Below, one piece after another: positions 62,596 to 64,000 of a stretch of 64,000 nucleotides of DNA. Within the stretch, counting starts at the first letter, position 1. Each line of letters opens with the position of its first letter. The stretch is from CAZEHO01 sp964511945 (lineage in GTDB: Bacteria > Actinomycetota > Acidimicrobiia > Spongiisociales > UBA11373), in contig CAZEHO010000011.1 of the NCBI GenBank assembly GCA_964511945.1, positions 13,117-77,116 on the forward strand, given 5' to 3'. The translations under genes were made by a program, and so were the position numbers. A model generated the notes under the pieces. The model saw nothing but the letters and a program-made list of their open reading frames with translations, made no database searches and was not told where the DNA came from.

Positions 62596-62987
62596 GCCGG
62601 CGGCGGAGGCGGAGGCCCGTCGTCCACAGGAGCCGGCGGCGGAGCCCCGTAGCTCTGTTGTCCCTGGATCGCCGCCAACGTCTCGCGGTGGCGGAGGGTC
62701 TCAGCCTTCCGTTTGCGGCTCCCCCGCCGGAGAATCCGGAACGGGACCAACAGGAGCCCCCAAATCAGATACCAGCCGACAATGAACGCCCACCAGGCGA
62801 CCACCGCGATAGCGAGCACCACCCAAACGAGCACCGAGAGCACAATCCCGAATCCGGGCCGCCCGGCGAGATCCGACGCTCTCCACGATCGCCACGTTCG
62901 GACGATCCGACCCCAAGCCCCAGCGAAGGACATAGGGGCGGCGACTACGACCCGCTCAGATTCAAGGGGCGGCGGCGTTCCTGTCAT
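62592..62987 (-). CDS. Small membrane protein of the integrated element
   Basis: A 131-residue protein with two hydrophobic segments close together (~48-68 and ~70-85, VLVWVVLAIAVVAWWAF as part), a basic juxtamembrane region (RRGSRKRKAE) and a Pro-rich C-terminal tail. No family recognised. Its ATG overlaps the ImmA-like stop and its stop overlaps the integrase start. A role in superinfection exclusion or element maintenance is possible but unsupported. Confidence 0.65.
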   Translation of the reverse strand: MTGTPPPLESERVVVAAPMSFAGAWGRIVRTWRSWRASDLAGRPGFGIVLSVLVWVVLAIAVVAWWAFIVGWYLIWGLLLVPFRILRRGSRKRKAETLRHRETLAAIQGQQSYGAPPPAPVDDGPPPPPPA

Positions 62988-63415
62988 AGCTCCTCCAATC
63001 GTCTCAGCGCCGGCGCCCCGCTCCGCCGCTCGAGCTCGTCTCTCTCATCCTCCGGCAAGGTCTCCAGACGCCGCCGGAGGATTCCCTCTGTCACGTTCAA
63101 GCGTTCCGCCGCCTCCGCCATTGGATCTCCGTCGAGCTCGGCGGCGAGGAGCTCAACGGGTAGTAAGGCTTGAGCCGCCCACTTCCGCGCTCGGTACTCG
63201 AGCCGGGCGGTCTCTGTTGGGTCCGGGTTCGGCCGATGGCCGAGAACGTGGTGGCCGAGCTCCTCCGCCAGCGCGCACCGCTGACGAACCGCCGGCCGGG
63301 TCGAATCAATGAACACGATCCGCCGAGCCGGGTAGTAGCAACCTCCCACCGACAATCCCGGGATGAACAAGATCTCTACGTCGAGGCGTTCCGCCTCCTC
63401 CCAAGGGTCCCACAT
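62984..63415 (-). CDS. ImmA/IrrE-family metallopeptidase-like protein
   Basis: A 143-residue protein of the ImmA/IrrE (COG2856) family. The YYPARRIVFIDST strand precedes the active-site helix ALAEELGHHVLGH, and RKWAAQALLP follows with the third ligand region. The first His of HExxH is Glu51 (E-E-L-G-H55), a variant also seen in other phage ImmA-like proteins, so catalysis may differ. ImmA proteins cleave their partner XRE repressor to derepress mobile elements; the XRE gene lies directly upstream. Confidence 0.85.
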   Translation of the reverse strand: MWDPWEEAERLDVEILFIPGLSVGGCYYPARRIVFIDSTRPAVRQRCALAEELGHHVLGHRPNPDPTETARLEYRARKWAAQALLPVELLAAELDGDPMAEAAERLNVTEGILRRRLETLPEDERDELERRSGAPALRRLEEL

Positions 63416-63480
63416 GCTCCCACCATGTCCGATCTGTATGACACAACCGCCCCTCCCGTAACGGTCCGCGAAACAATCCC

Positions 63481-63897
63481 CTAGCGGAGCCGCTCGTCGA
63501 TCTTGCCTACAACAATGTCGACCGTCCGCCGGATGAGCTCGATCTCTCGGTCACCAGCGGGCCGGATCATCTCCACCACATCGAGAAACATCTCCTCCGC
63601 GAGCGACATCTCGCCGCCCTCCTCCGACAACATCAACCGTTCCCGAGCCGCCGCCGGCGGGAGGTACCCGGCCGCCCTCCGGAGTCTCCCGTCGGAGATC
63701 TCCAGCGCTTCCTCCGCCGCCACGAACCACGACTCCCGGGGCGGCCGCTTGACCCGCCCCTGTTCGTAAGCCCGGATCGAATCAACGGACACCCCCGTCG
63801 CCTCGGCGAGCTCCGATTGTGTCATACGTCCGGCTCTAGTCCGCTCGGCCGCGATCTCGTTCCCTAACTGCTCCAGATCCACACCCTCACTATGCAT
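63481..63897 (-). CDS. XRE-family transcriptional regulator (ImmR-like)
   Basis: A 138-residue regulator. The helix-turn-helix is at ~20-75 (MTQSELAEATGVSVDSIRAYEQGR) and a C-terminal helical part follows. It probably represses the element and is the target of the adjacent ImmA-like protein. ATG 63897 has AGAGG six bases upstream; an ATG at 63921 would add eight residues. The upstream 63898-64000 region is more AT-rich near 63930-63955 and probably holds its promoter and operator; no other gene can be supported there. Confidence 0.85.
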   Translation of the reverse strand: MHSEGVDLEQLGNEIAAERTRAGRMTQSELAEATGVSVDSIRAYEQGRVKRPPRESWFVAAEEALEISDGRLRRAAGYLPPAAARERLMLSEEGGEMSLAEEMFLDVVEMIRPAGDREIELIRRTVDIVVGKIDERLR

Positions 63898-64000
63898 CGC
63901 CCGCCTCTCTACTCCGCGCATCCCCCTGCTTAGTACGAATCACAAAGATTGGCAAGCGGGACGGCGAGGGCACCGCCGCGGTGATCCGCCGAGTCCGCGC

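Larger units (their letters stand above)
61272..64000. mobile_element. Left end of an integrated element (prophage, ICE or IME)
   Basis: Bounded on the left by the tRNA-Thr scar. It carries, all on the minus strand, integrase, small membrane protein, ImmA-like peptidase and XRE regulator. These genes overlap or nearly abut and use Arg CGG/CCG-rich codons and CTC/GAG differently from the flanking genes (qualitative impression). No structural phage or conjugation gene is visible in the 2.7 kb available, so the class of element is undetermined. 61320-61491 holds no gene. Confidence 0.8.

Overview
This is a GC-rich chromosomal segment from an actinobacterium. An uncultured member of the class Acidimicrobiia fits best, but that placement is inference. 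Pointers to Actinomycetota are a mycothiol-dependent DinB/maleylpyruvate isomerase-type enzyme, a pyridoxamine-5'-phosphate-oxidase-fold F420/flavin protein, a DUF3263 protein, a DUF6777-like protein, an RsiG-like protein, a fused beta-phosphoglucomutase/GH65 enzyme, and many lipoproteins with Thr-rich linkers after the lipobox. Genes are densely packed on both strands, often with ATGA or GTGA stop/start overlaps. About 61 kb looks like core chromosome; the last 2.7 kb is the end of an integrated element.

Layout. 1-3.9 kb: edge fragment, fused beta-PGM/GH65 enzyme with a hairpin-rich leader, and a 62-residue Cys/His protein. 4-11.7 kb: zinc alcohol dehydrogenase and MBL hydrolase, DinB-like enzyme, RsfS-like protein, a peptidoglycan-binding lipoprotein, a PPOX protein, a beta-hydroxyacid dehydrogenase/HpcH aldolase pair, and PlsC with a frame-disturbed zinc-ribbon gene. 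12.4-15.6 kb: VTC domain/DUF4956/CotH operon. 15.6-17.4 kb: a PfkB kinase fused to a Qng1 (queuosine-5'-phosphate glycosylase)-like domain carrying four Fe-S-type cysteines. 17.5-22.5 kb: SH3 lipoprotein, a two-component system, a second alcohol dehydrogenase and tRNA-Arg(CCT). 22.6-23.9 kb: a DsbB-like protein and a thioredoxin-fold protein whose first active-site Cys codon is an in-frame TGA followed by a bSECIS-like hairpin, so a probable selenoprotein. 23.9-30.1 kb: VWA protein, USP-CBS protein, clostripain-like lipoprotein, Nfu-N/HEAT protein. 30.1-37 kb: a MacB-type efflux operon diverging from an OmpR-type two-component system across a regular 11-bp-phased palindromic operator. The whole module is bracketed by an inverted pair of intergenic repeats. 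37-42.5 kb: iorA-iorB-NDP-forming acyl-CoA synthetase-acyl-CoA dehydrogenase, an operon for oxidative decarboxylation of 2-oxoacids with ATP recovery. 42.6-61.2 kb: mostly single genes, including an SAH/MTA deaminase, class I fumarase, an RsiG-like protein, DMT exporter, AlaX, an M64-like protease and an AI-2E family transporter. Three copies of a ~163-bp repeat with covarying terminal inverted repeats lie in this part.

61.27-64 kb: the 3' half of a tRNA-Thr(TGT) gene forms an attachment-site scar. Next to it is an operon of an XRE regulator, ImmA-like peptidase, small membrane protein and tyrosine integrase. The element runs off the right edge, where the intact tRNA should lie.

The strongest novelty candidates are the UxxC selenoprotein thioredoxin partner of DsbB, the kinase-Qng1 fusion, the structured dispersed repeats and the phased operator.
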